NCBI RefSeq assembly: GCF_023101145.1
Contig: NZ_CP073714.1
Span: forward strand, 7,006,001 to 7,070,000
Direction of reading: 5' to 3'
Length of the DNA: 64,000 nucleotides
From: Paenibacillus pabuli
GTDB lineage: Bacteria > Bacillota > Bacilli > Paenibacillales > Paenibacillaceae
The notes under the pieces were generated by a model. It was not told the origin of the DNA and made no database searches. It worked only from the letters and a program-made list of their open reading frames with translations. A program made the position numbers and the translations under genes. This document shows, in pieces, positions 8,902 through 16,526 of the stretch (position 1 is its first letter; each line of letters opens with the position of its first letter).

Positions 8902-10695
8902 TTACACCAAGTACTCGATCAAAATCGTTTTGTCCGCCTGTTGCAGCGGGATGCTCAGTCGGTCACCGTTCTTCAGTTCAACGCCTGAGCTTGCATCAAC
9001 GGCACGACCGGATTTCTCCAACGTTCCGCCAGCGGTGTTACGGATTATAATTCGATCCCCATTGCTGGGTGTAAATACGTATTTCTCGGTTTCCTTCAAT
9101 TCAGGGTCCAGCTGCAACAGCTGGTGCAGATGGAATCTGCCCCGGAAGGAAGCCAGTTTTTTATATTGCGGGTACGACTTGTCCCCGGTGTTCTCATCAC
9201 GAATTTCGACAACCATCTGTCCGACAAATCCACGGTTTTTGCGTTTCAGCCAGCCCAGCAGGAACCAGATACCCACAGCTACAACGATTAAGGCGATCAC
9301 GCCCAAAATAACAGGCATCCATGGAAACGGCTTGTCCTGCTCGCCCGCAGGAGTCGTTGGCTGAGTCCCGCTACCGGCGGCTCCGCCCGCATTGATTGTA
9401 ATTGGAGCACTTTCCCGGTAGAAGCTGTCTTCTTCTGCACGAATCACAAGCTCGTAATTGTGGTTGTCCGGCACTTCAAACGTTCCGGCGAACCCGGTGC
9501 CCGTGTTGTTGAGCGGCTGCTGCTCGCTTTTGCCTGTATCCAGATCGTTGACCACCAATGTCGCCTTCATATCGGCATACAGGTCATTATCCTGAAGCGG
9601 CTGTCCCCCATTCTCCAGCTTGGCGGCCAGATCAATTTTGTCACCCTTCGTATAGGACTTGGTCTTAATCGGGTCCACGACGAGTTGGAGATCGTAGTTG
9701 AACAACAGGTTGATATCAATGCTGTCTTTCGGAGCCCCTTTTACCCGAAGTTTCCAGTCGCCTTCCTGAGGCTTGAGCAGCTTCACCAAGGAGTAACTTT
9801 TGGAGGTCGAGAGCTTGGCTGCATCCGAGTTCAGATCTACGGCCTTGCCCGAAGGATCGGTCAATTCAATCTGGACTTGTTTCGAAGACATAATCGAAAT
9901 GTTGGCTTCAAGTACACTGTCGTTCGGTACGTTCACGGTAACTTCCTGATAACTGCCGTTTCCTGTAATAGAGGGCAGCTTCACCACATTCAGTTTGGCG
10001 TGATCGGCAAAAATCTCACTCAGAATCTGCGGCAGATCATCAGGCGTATCCGTAATGAAGGACTTGCCTCCAGTCTGCTTGGCCAAATCTGCAAGTGCGT
10101 CCTTGTTCAGTTTGCCGTCTGCGTTCAATCCAATCGTATAGACGGGAATCCCCTGATCCTGTGCTTCCTTAACGGCCTTGGCCAGATCCGCATCGGACTG
10201 TGCCTGGGTACGGCCCTTGGTTTTGTTAAAATCGTTGTTACCGTCAGCCAGCAGTACGATCATTGGTGAGTGAGATGCATCAGCCCCATGGTTCAGCACA
10301 TTCACCGCTTCAGCCACCCCGACAGAGATATCGGTATATGGCCCTCGGCCGAGCTGATCAATAAAGTCTTTCAGGCTGCTCTTGTCCGCATCGGACTGAA
10401 TCTCCAGCAATGCTTTTTCCCGCTCCACCTGATCGGTATAAGCAACAATCCCTACCTTGTCCCCCTGGACCGGCAGCATATCAATAAACATTTTCATGGC
10501 TTCATTGCTGATCTTGTCACGGTCACTTGTATTCATGGAATTACTTACATCGGCTACAAGTACCGCATCGATTCCGCTTGTCTGTGCCTGAGCCGCTGCA
10601 GCATGTGGCAGCAACGTCTGAGGTAGCAGCAGCGTTAGAAATGCCAGCAGAACCAGAGTTCCGCTGAGCCAGCGTATTTTGCGTGTCCGCAGCAT
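8902..10695 (-). CDS. Signal-peptide vWA protein with a cytoplasmic FHA-like tail
   Basis: First gene of the vWA/tubulin-like operon. A signal peptide ending near an AAAAQA cleavage region is followed by a vWA domain with MIDAS residues DVSNS and LLADGNND, then beta-rich domains, a single membrane helix after a Gly/Pro/Thr linker, a basic KRKNRG stop-transfer and a final domain of about 105 residues ending in a GDRLSIPL-type strand pattern. That last part resembles a forkhead-associated fold, which in other proteins binds phosphothreonine; this is a loose match. Topology puts the vWA domain outside and the FHA-like tail inside. The start is the internal ATG behind GAAGGAG with eight bases of spacing; an upstream in-frame start lacks a ribosome site. 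Confidence 0.85.
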   Translation of the reverse strand: MLRTRKIRWLSGTLVLLAFLTLLLPQTLLPHAAAAQAQTSGIDAVLVADVSNSMNTSDRDKISNEAMKMFIDMLPVQGDKVGIVAYTDQVEREKALLEIQSDADKSSLKDFIDQLGRGPYTDISVGVAEAVNVLNHGADASHSPMIVLLADGNNDFNKTKGRTQAQSDADLAKAVKEAQDQGIPVYTIGLNADGKLNKDALADLAKQTGGKSFITDTPDDLPQILSEIFADHAKLNVVKLPSITGNGSYQEVTVNVPNDSVLEANISIMSSKQVQIELTDPSGKAVDLNSDAAKLSTSKSYSLVKLLKPQEGDWKLRVKGAPKDSIDINLLFNYDLQLVVDPIKTKSYTKGDKIDLAAKLENGGQPLQDNDLYADMKATLVVNDLDTGKSEQQPLNNTGTGFAGTFEVPDNHNYELVIRAEEDSFYRESAPITINAGGAAGSGTQPTTPAGEQDKPFPWMPVILGVIALIVVAVGIWFLLGWLKRKNRGFVGQMVVEIRDENTGDKSYPQYKKLASFRGRFHLHQLLQLDPELKETEKYVFTPSNGDRIIIRNTAGGTLEKSGRAVDASSGVELKNGDRLSIPLQQADKTILIEYLV

Positions 10696-10957
10696 TGGGT
10701 GTACTCCTTCACGTTTGAGATTAAAATGGGAATAGTTTATTATAGGCGTCAAGCCTTAAGGAAATCTTAACAGTCTACTAATAAATTCTGAAAAGCACCC
10801 CTATCTTCAGTTACAGTTTTGTAATGACTGACAAAAACCGACGAAAACACGTCATAATCTGGCATGAAAGTTCCAACTATGGAAATATGATATAGTTATT
10901 GCCAGCAAACTGCAATATAACAACGCTTGATTATCAAGCTCTCGAAAGGAACGGATT

Positions 10958-11101
10958 ATGGTTACATACGGATGCCTCGCCATATTGTTTCTTTTTGTCA
11001 TGATAAAGGTAATTTCGTTCCTGCTTCATCGGCGCAAACCCGTTTCCCGGGAAGATGCGGATCGAACCCTCTACACTATTCTGAATGGCGAGCGTGATTA
11101 A
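10958..11101 (+). CDS. Small membrane protein, 47 residues
   Basis: A short open frame with a good ribosome binding site (AAAGGA, seven bases before the ATG). It encodes one strongly hydrophobic helix (roughly residues 7-23) followed by a basic LHRRKP patch and a short hydrophilic tail. It stops two bases before the start of the next gene, which supports real translation and coupling. It is transcribed divergently from the vWA/tubulin-like operon across about 260 bases. I do not recognise the family. A role as a small membrane partner of the downstream zinc-ribbon membrane protein is inferred from position. Confidence 0.65.
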   Translation: MVTYGCLAILFLFVMIKVISFLLHRRKPVSREDADRTLYTILNGERD

Positions 11102-11103
11102 GC

Positions 11104-12036
11104 ATGAGCACGAAACAAGTTGTATCCATCAGACCTTTTATAAGAACAACGCATGCGTTTCAAAAGTTGCGTGTCTGCAAGCGTTGCGGCCAGTATACCT
11201 GCCTGTGGGAAGATCACTGCACCGCCTGTGGGCGCGGCACCCTTGCCACAGTGGAAGAACGCGCCGCTTCCCGCGTGAAACGCCGGATTGCACGCGACCT
11301 GTTCATCACCGTAATCCTTGGTGCGGCGGCCACTTACTTTGGTGAAAGCATCGACCAAACGATGGCAGCGGCCAGCGTCTCCCTGCTGCTTTTGGCTGGA
11401 TTGATCTTCATGCAGAAGCGATCCTTCCAGGTTGAACAGCAGCGCGAACTTAAACGCATGCTGCGTCAGGATGAGGAAGCGATACGCCAAGGCATTAACC
11501 GGAATTGGGCCCTTGTCGCAGAAGCGCGCAAGCAGGATGAAGCACTTGCCTACGAGATGCTCAGGGAGATCGGCTCACTTGTCTACAACGACCGGATTCG
11601 TCTACAGCAGGTTGCGCTGCTGCAATCCTTTGTGCTGCGCAGCGACATGGACCTGCAGCTCAAACCTCTGCTGCTGCGCAGTTTTGAGCGTCTGCTCGCC
11701 GAGTATATCGGGGAAATTGCACGGCTGAAGCCGGAATTGATCCGTGAGGATGCGATTCGGTATGTGGCCACGTATGAAGTGAATATTTTGCAGCTGCATA
11801 ACGGAATTCAGATATTGACGGCTGTAGCGGCTGCGGCTGTGCGCAAAAGTAAATATATTGAGTTGTTCCCCAGTCTTATTACCCGCTACGCCCGCTTTAT
11901 GCCCAAAGATCGATTCATGCGACTCTATCGAACGCTGGAGCTTTATCCGGGTAAGGCACGCGGTGATCTGGCGGAATCAGTTGGTCGGGTGTATAACGAG
12001 AAATACCGGGATTCGTACGCAGATGTTCAATTGTAG
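11104..12036 (+). CDS. Zinc-ribbon membrane protein divergent to the vWA operon
   Basis: A 310-residue protein with an N-terminal zinc ribbon (CKRC at 25-28 and CTAC at 39-42), then two closely spaced membrane helices at about residues 67-105 and a long helical cytoplasmic region rich in Arg, Glu and Leu. The start follows the upstream stop by two bases and has only a weak GGCGAG-like site, so it is probably translated by coupling. I do not recognise the family. The shared zinc-ribbon theme with the P-loop protein at the left edge and the divergent arrangement suggest it belongs to the same system. Confidence 0.75.
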   Translation: MSTKQVVSIRPFIRTTHAFQKLRVCKRCGQYTCLWEDHCTACGRGTLATVEERAASRVKRRIARDLFITVILGAAATYFGESIDQTMAAASVSLLLLAGLIFMQKRSFQVEQQRELKRMLRQDEEAIRQGINRNWALVAEARKQDEALAYEMLREIGSLVYNDRIRLQQVALLQSFVLRSDMDLQLKPLLLRSFERLLAEYIGEIARLKPELIREDAIRYVATYEVNILQLHNGIQILTAVAAAAVRKSKYIELFPSLITRYARFMPKDRFMRLYRTLELYPGKARGDLAESVGRVYNEKYRDSYADVQL

Positions 12037-12177
12037 ATCTGATGTGTATGGAATCGGAACGTAAATTAGTGCAAACTCAATCCCTGTATATAGACGAACC
12101 GAGACCCGTTCACCCCTGCATGCGAACTGGAATTACGCGTGACATCATATCATTTTTATCATATAAGTTTCGACGAA

Positions 12178-12214
12178 AAAACACCCCATCCTTAGGTCTA
12201 GGATGAGGTGTTTT
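12178..12214 (-). terminator. Rho-independent terminator of the RNA helicase gene
   Basis: A stem (CACCTCATCCT with a complementary AGGATGGGGTG arm, two mismatched bases) is followed on the minus strand by a run of T. It lies about 50 bases after the helicase stop. It also faces the end of the zinc-ribbon gene on the other strand and may serve both. Confidence 0.8.
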
Positions 12215-12266
12215 AATATTTGGAAAATGTATGGCGTTCTTCCAGATTACTGCATGGTTTTATCGT

Positions 12267-13823
12267 TTACCGTCCGCGACGAGAATCGCGACGGTCGCCT
12301 CTGCCCGGACCGCGTCCTGCGGAGTCCGGGCGGCGAGAACCCTCGCCGCCGCGCCCGGAGCTGCGCTTATCGGCGCTGCGGCCGCCCCAGCCGCTGCTGC
12401 GCTCATCGCCGCTGCGACCTGCACCGCGTCCGCCTTGACCTGCTGCACCGCGACTGCTGTCGCTGCTGCGCGCGGAACCACGGCCTGCGCCGCGCTCGTC
12501 GCCACTGCGGCCGCCACTACGACCACCGCTGCGTCCACCTTCTCCGCCGCGGGAACCACGACCGCCACGTCCGCCTTCGCTGCGGCCAGTGCGACCTGCA
12601 CCGCGACGAGCACTGCCTGTCCCAGCAGAGCGTCCGCCCGAACGTTCATCATCTCCCTGACTGTTGATGGAACGTCGGGTTGCTCCGGTGGAAGCCACCG
12701 GTCCTTCACTTGTCCACTGAATACGGGAAAGCTTCTGATTGGTGCCTTCTTCAATACGGGCCAGTTCCGGTCTGTCATGCTGTGTTGCAAACGTCACAGC
12801 CAGTCCGGTACCACCTGCCCGACCCGTACGGCCGATCCGGTGGATATAACTTTCCGCATCATGTGGAATATCATAGTTGAATACATGTGTTACGCCTTCA
12901 ACATCCAGTCCGCGTGCGGCAACATCCGTAGCAACGAGGATTTGCAGTTTCGCATCGCGGAATGCCTTCATTACATTCTCACGCTTGGATTGAGACAGAT
13001 CACCATGCAGCTCATCACTGGCATAACCTGCTTCGCGCAGATCTTCATTCAGCTTGGATGCACGACGCTTCGTCCGGCAGAAAATAATTGCCAAATACGG
13101 GCGATACGTATCAATCATGCCGCGAAGCGCCTCAAGTTTGCCCCGATCCGTGCACTCCAGCACCTGCTGGCGAATCTGATTGATCGGAATCACGGATTTG
13201 GAAGATACCTTCACATCCTCCGGGTCTTTCATGTAGTTCTTCGCCAGATTGCGAATGCCTTTCGGCATCGTTGCCGAGAACAGCATCGTCTGACGTTTGT
13301 GTGGCAGTTCACGAAGAATAGTCTCCACATCATCCAGGAAGCCCATGTGCAGCATTTGGTCCGCTTCATCCAGCACCAATTTTTTCACATTATCCAGCTT
13401 CAGCGTGCCACGACGCAGGTGATCCAGGAGACGTCCCGGCGTACCAATCACGATCTGTGTACCGTTCTGAAGTTTGCGCAGCTGTTTGTCCACATCCTGT
13501 CCGCCATATACCGCGAGAACATGCAGTTTATCGTCGTTTGCAGTCAGTTTCTTCGCTTCTTCCGTAATTTGCAGCGCCAGTTCCCGCGTTGGAGCAATAA
13601 TCAGCGCTTGCGGCGAGCGGTCGGATACGTTAATTTTCTGAATAATCGGCAGCAAAAAAGCCAGCGTTTTCCCTGTACCCGTCTGTGCCTCAGCAATAAT
13701 ATCGCGCCCACCCAGCAATACCGGAATCGAACGCTCCTGTACCGGAGTCGGCACGGCGATGCCCTGATGTTTCAGGATCTCGCACCATTCCGGGCGAATG
13801 CCCAGTTGTTCAAAGTTTGCCAA
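12267..13823 (-). CDS. DEAD-box ATP-dependent RNA helicase with RG-rich tail
   Basis: Two RecA-like domains carry all standard motifs: AQTGTGKT (46-53), PTRELA (79-84), DEAD (152-155), SAT (183-185) and HRIGRTGR (328-335). It unwinds RNA duplexes using ATP; relatives (CshA/DeaD type) act in ribosome assembly and mRNA decay, mainly in the cold. From about residue 383 to 518 the protein becomes an almost uninterrupted Arg/Gly/Ser tail with many RGG, RSGGR and RGAGR units, expected to be disordered and to bind RNA. The tail-coding DNA is visibly GC-rich, which creates long spurious antisense frames. The TTG start has GAGGTG six bases upstream. Confidence 0.95.
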   Translation of the reverse strand: MANFEQLGIRPEWCEILKHQGIAVPTPVQERSIPVLLGGRDIIAEAQTGTGKTLAFLLPIIQKINVSDRSPQALIIAPTRELALQITEEAKKLTANDDKLHVLAVYGGQDVDKQLRKLQNGTQIVIGTPGRLLDHLRRGTLKLDNVKKLVLDEADQMLHMGFLDDVETILRELPHKRQTMLFSATMPKGIRNLAKNYMKDPEDVKVSSKSVIPINQIRQQVLECTDRGKLEALRGMIDTYRPYLAIIFCRTKRRASKLNEDLREAGYASDELHGDLSQSKRENVMKAFRDAKLQILVATDVAARGLDVEGVTHVFNYDIPHDAESYIHRIGRTGRAGGTGLAVTFATQHDRPELARIEEGTNQKLSRIQWTSEGPVASTGATRRSINSQGDDERSGGRSAGTGSARRGAGRTGRSEGGRGGRGSRGGEGGRSGGRSGGRSGDERGAGRGSARSSDSSRGAAGQGGRGAGRSGDERSSGWGGRSADKRSSGRGGEGSRRPDSAGRGPGRGDRRDSRRGR

Positions 13824-14180
13824 TCGTTACACCTCTGTATATTCATTTAGATAAGTTCATTTCATAGAAGACCTCAATCATCTGAATTTGCATTTGAATC
13901 TGAGATCCATCCCCAATCCAAACCTAGCTTTCCTTAGTTTAACCCTGATTATGAAATGAATTTTTTAAAAAGCAATCGATCCGTTGCTCTTCTTCTCCAT
14001 ACCCTGTAGTTTACACGTTAGTCAAGCAAAACAAAAGGGGATCGGGCGTTACACCCTCAACTTGTAGCACTAAATTCCAAGATCAGCGTGAATTGTAGCG
14101 ACCAAGTGAGCTTGTGGGTAGCTTTGAGAGGAGAGTAAGTATAGAAGCTCCCCTGAGAATGGTGACTGTCACTTATCACT
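13824..14180. other. Non-coding stretch upstream of the helicase gene
   Basis: No convincing gene is present on either strand. The part next to the helicase start is AT-rich and probably contains its promoter and 5' untranslated leader, which is often long for cold-induced helicases. I could not pick out a reliable promoter. Confidence 0.5.
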
Positions 14181-14386
14181 AAATTTTAACGAACTCAGGA
14201 CACCCTATTCCGACAATTAGAGCCGTTTGGAATTTCTAACGAACTTCAGCCACCTTAATACCCGGAAATACACGCAAAACGGCTACAGTATTGGTGAAAT
14301 CGGCAAAATAAGATGTCTGAGATTCTTTAGAATAACGAAAACATGCAACAACCCCATATAAGACGTGCCAGGTTCGTTAGAATTAC
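14181..14386. repeat. Cluster of four degenerate ~35-bp repeat units in two orientations
   Basis: Two forward units begin with ATTYTAACGAACT and continue into a CAsC-ACC-TATT-like segment (about 14181-14215 and 14231-14262). Two reverse-complement units occupy about 14300-14333 and 14353-14386; read on the minus strand they begin with ATTCTAA(A/C)GAA and end in CTTAT. The arrangement is head-to-head around a short AT-rich spacer. The units are too degenerate for CRISPR and have no coding content. They look like members of a dispersed intergenic repeat family. Confidence 0.6.
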
Positions 14387-14424
14387 AACTACAACGCAGT
14401 ACACATCACATCCTCTAATAAAAA

Positions 14425-14471
14425 CAGCGGCGCCCTCTCCCGACTTAAACCCGGAAATTAGTACGCCGCTG
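14425..14471 (-). terminator. Terminator after the SulP gene
   Basis: Read on the minus strand, CAGCGGCGT pairs with GCGCCGCTG across a loop, followed by TTTTTATT. It lies about 45 bases beyond the SulP stop codon. Confidence 0.75.
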
Positions 14472-14514
14472 ATAAAAAATAACTTTTTATGTTGTCTAAT
14501 TCGTTGCAACTAAA

Positions 14515-15966
14515 TTACGAACTGTGCCCTTGCACCGTGGCAAATCCGCTCTTCTCAAGCAAACGGGAGCTTTCCTCGTTCAGTCCGCGCAGATGTACCG
14601 TTTTGCCCAGCTTCGCATATTTGAATTTCACTTTACCAATGGCAACAACCGCTGTGTTATCCCAAATATGTGATCCGCCAAAATCTATCGTGATTTCCTG
14701 CGGGTCAGATTCTGCATTGAACTCATCAACAAAACGGGAAGATGAACCGAAGAAGAACGGTCCGTGGACCCGGTACACCTTTCGCCCCTGATCCTCATTG
14801 GCCTGTACCCGAATCTTGGTCTGTTTCCAGCCAAAATGAAGCACACTTAGCACAACGCCAACCAGCACACCAATCGACAAATCATGGGTATAGACCACAA
14901 TGGCCACCGTAACGATCATAACAATAGCTTCAGCCCGCGGTACACGTGCAATGTTCTTGATGGAACTCCAGTCAAACGTACCGATGCACACCATAAACAT
15001 AACACCTACAAGTGCACCCATCGGCACCTCTTTTACCACACCACTAAGCAATAACAACAATATGGCCAGAAAAGCGCCAGCCGTAAATGTTGATAATCGA
15101 CCTCGACCACCAGATTTCACATTAATAACCGACTGTCCAATCATCGCGCAGCCACCCATGCCACCAAAAAGGCCATTAACAAAGTTGGCAATACCCTGAC
15201 CACGCACTTCACGGTTTTTGCTGCTCTTGGTCTCGGTCATTTCATCCACAATCGTTGCTGTAAGCAAAGATTCCAGCAAACCTACCAGAGCCATCGTGAA
15301 CGAATAAGGCAGCAGAATCAGTAACGTGTTGAAGGACCAGTCGATATTCGGCAGATGAAACATCGGCAGGGTACTCGTTAGATTCCCCATATCACCTACA
15401 GTTTTGACGTCCAGATGTAACAGCGCCGTAATGATCGTCATGATTACAATGGCAATCAGTGGAGCCGGAACGCTTTTGAAAAAACGTGGCAAAATATAAA
15501 CGATCGCCAGCGTACCCGCTACCATCGCATACATAATCCAGTTCGCGCCCGTGAAATGGGTAAGCTGAGCCATAAAGATAAGAATCGCCAGTGCATTTAC
15601 AAATCCGGTCAGTACCGAATGGGGCACAAATGTAATAAATCGTCCAACCTTGAAAATCCCCAGAATGAATTGAATGATACCTGTCAGAATTGTAGCGGCA
15701 AACAGATATTCCACGCCATAATCCTTGACGAGTCCCACCATTAGTACCGCCATAGCGCCAGTTGCTGCCGAGATCATGCCCGGTCTGCCGCCCGCAATTG
15801 AGATCACGATGGCAATCGTGATTGAAGCGTACAATCCGACCATTGGGTCAACGCCCGCAATAATCGAGAAGGCAATGGCTTCTGGAATAAGCGCCAGCGC
15901 TACCGTAATGCCTGCCAGCACATCTCCACGAATGTTTCCAAACCATTGTTGTTTTAACGTATTCAT
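14515..15966 (-). CDS. SulP/SLC26-family anion transporter with STAS domain
   Basis: About 483 residues with a polytopic membrane region of ten or more helices, beginning with the family pattern ALALIPEAIAFSIIAG and including GGMGGCAMIGQSVINV. A short cytoplasmic STAS domain follows (roughly the last 90 residues, with ITIDFGGSHIWDNTAV). Family members carry sulfate, bicarbonate or other anions by proton- or sodium-coupled uptake; the substrate cannot be read from sequence. The start is the ATG before NTLKQQWFG, although AGGAGG lies about 15 bases upstream, a longer spacing than usual; in-frame upstream codons would give an unusually basic extension. A long leader precedes the gene. Confidence 0.9.
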   Translation of the reverse strand: MNTLKQQWFGNIRGDVLAGITVALALIPEAIAFSIIAGVDPMVGLYASITIAIVISIAGGRPGMISAATGAMAVLMVGLVKDYGVEYLFAATILTGIIQFILGIFKVGRFITFVPHSVLTGFVNALAILIFMAQLTHFTGANWIMYAMVAGTLAIVYILPRFFKSVPAPLIAIVIMTIITALLHLDVKTVGDMGNLTSTLPMFHLPNIDWSFNTLLILLPYSFTMALVGLLESLLTATIVDEMTETKSSKNREVRGQGIANFVNGLFGGMGGCAMIGQSVINVKSGGRGRLSTFTAGAFLAILLLLLSGVVKEVPMGALVGVMFMVCIGTFDWSSIKNIARVPRAEAIVMIVTVAIVVYTHDLSIGVLVGVVLSVLHFGWKQTKIRVQANEDQGRKVYRVHGPFFFGSSSRFVDEFNAESDPQEITIDFGGSHIWDNTAVVAIGKVKFKYAKLGKTVHLRGLNEESSRLLEKSGFATVQGHSS

Positions 15967-16475
15967 ATGTCTCTTGCCGGTCCTCCTAGTATTTAAACTC
16001 AAATTCATCTTATTCCTGAATGGCAATGGAACGGTCCGTCACTGACCAACTACGACAGACAACACAAAACAGCGGAAGATCCTCCCGCAAATTCGTCTAT
16101 ATAAGTTGAAAACATGCCTAATTAACCATGACCCATGATCCGATTCGCTTATCGTTTCATGTTCAAGCATGTCTTGTTCGTTCCAGTGTGTACCCTCTTG
16201 TCTCCATCACAACATTCAGATGTCTTGCCTCAAGACAGCGTTGATCGTATCAAGATGTCTCTAGGTTTTCCCCTCTCAGAAAAACCGGGTCCGTTAATGT
16301 ACTGATCTATTATTATAGTCACAGGAAGCGATATGTACTAACACAATTAAACGGATAAAATAGATTCATATCTCGTATTATCTTTATTTTTCGTTATTTT
16401 ACTCTGCTATGCTCTTAAAACTAACTTTTCTCAAAAGAGTTTGTTGCGAAGATCACCCTTTCGTTAATAAAAATA
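15967..16475 (-). other. Long 5' leader and promoter region of the SulP gene
   Basis: About 500 bases without a gene. On the minus strand a TATAAT hexamer occurs at 16312-16317 without a convincing -35. Downstream are hairpins: GGTTTT/AAAACC at 16264-16287, TTGAT/ATCAA at 16241-16253 and TGTCTTG/CAAGACA at 16221-16237. The leader could be regulatory, but I could not match it to the SAM, cyclic-di-AMP or other riboswitch consensus sequences I know. Confidence 0.4.
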
Positions 16476-16514
16476 ACCCGTAAAGATCCTTTTTAAAAAA
16501 GTCTCTTTACGGGT
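16476..16514 (-). terminator. Strong terminator after the ABC1-kinase gene
   Basis: ACCCGTAAAGA and TCTTTACGGGT form an 11-bp perfect stem around an A/T-rich loop about 12 bases past the stop codon. Confidence 0.85.
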
Positions 16515-16526
16515 CTTCTTGTTAAT

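Noticed and set aside
12231..13850. 539-residue open frame on the plus strand over the helicase gene
   Set aside because: It is antisense to a complete DEAD-box gene and its Ala/Thr-rich start mirrors the RG-rich tail codons; no ribosome site.
14181..14386. CRISPR-like repeat array
   Set aside because: Units are degenerate, in two orientations and irregularly spaced, with no cas genes nearby.
16000..16320. Known riboswitch before the SulP gene
   Set aside because: The leader did not match the SAM, cyclic-di-AMP or manganese riboswitch sequences I could recall; kept only as an unexplained leader.
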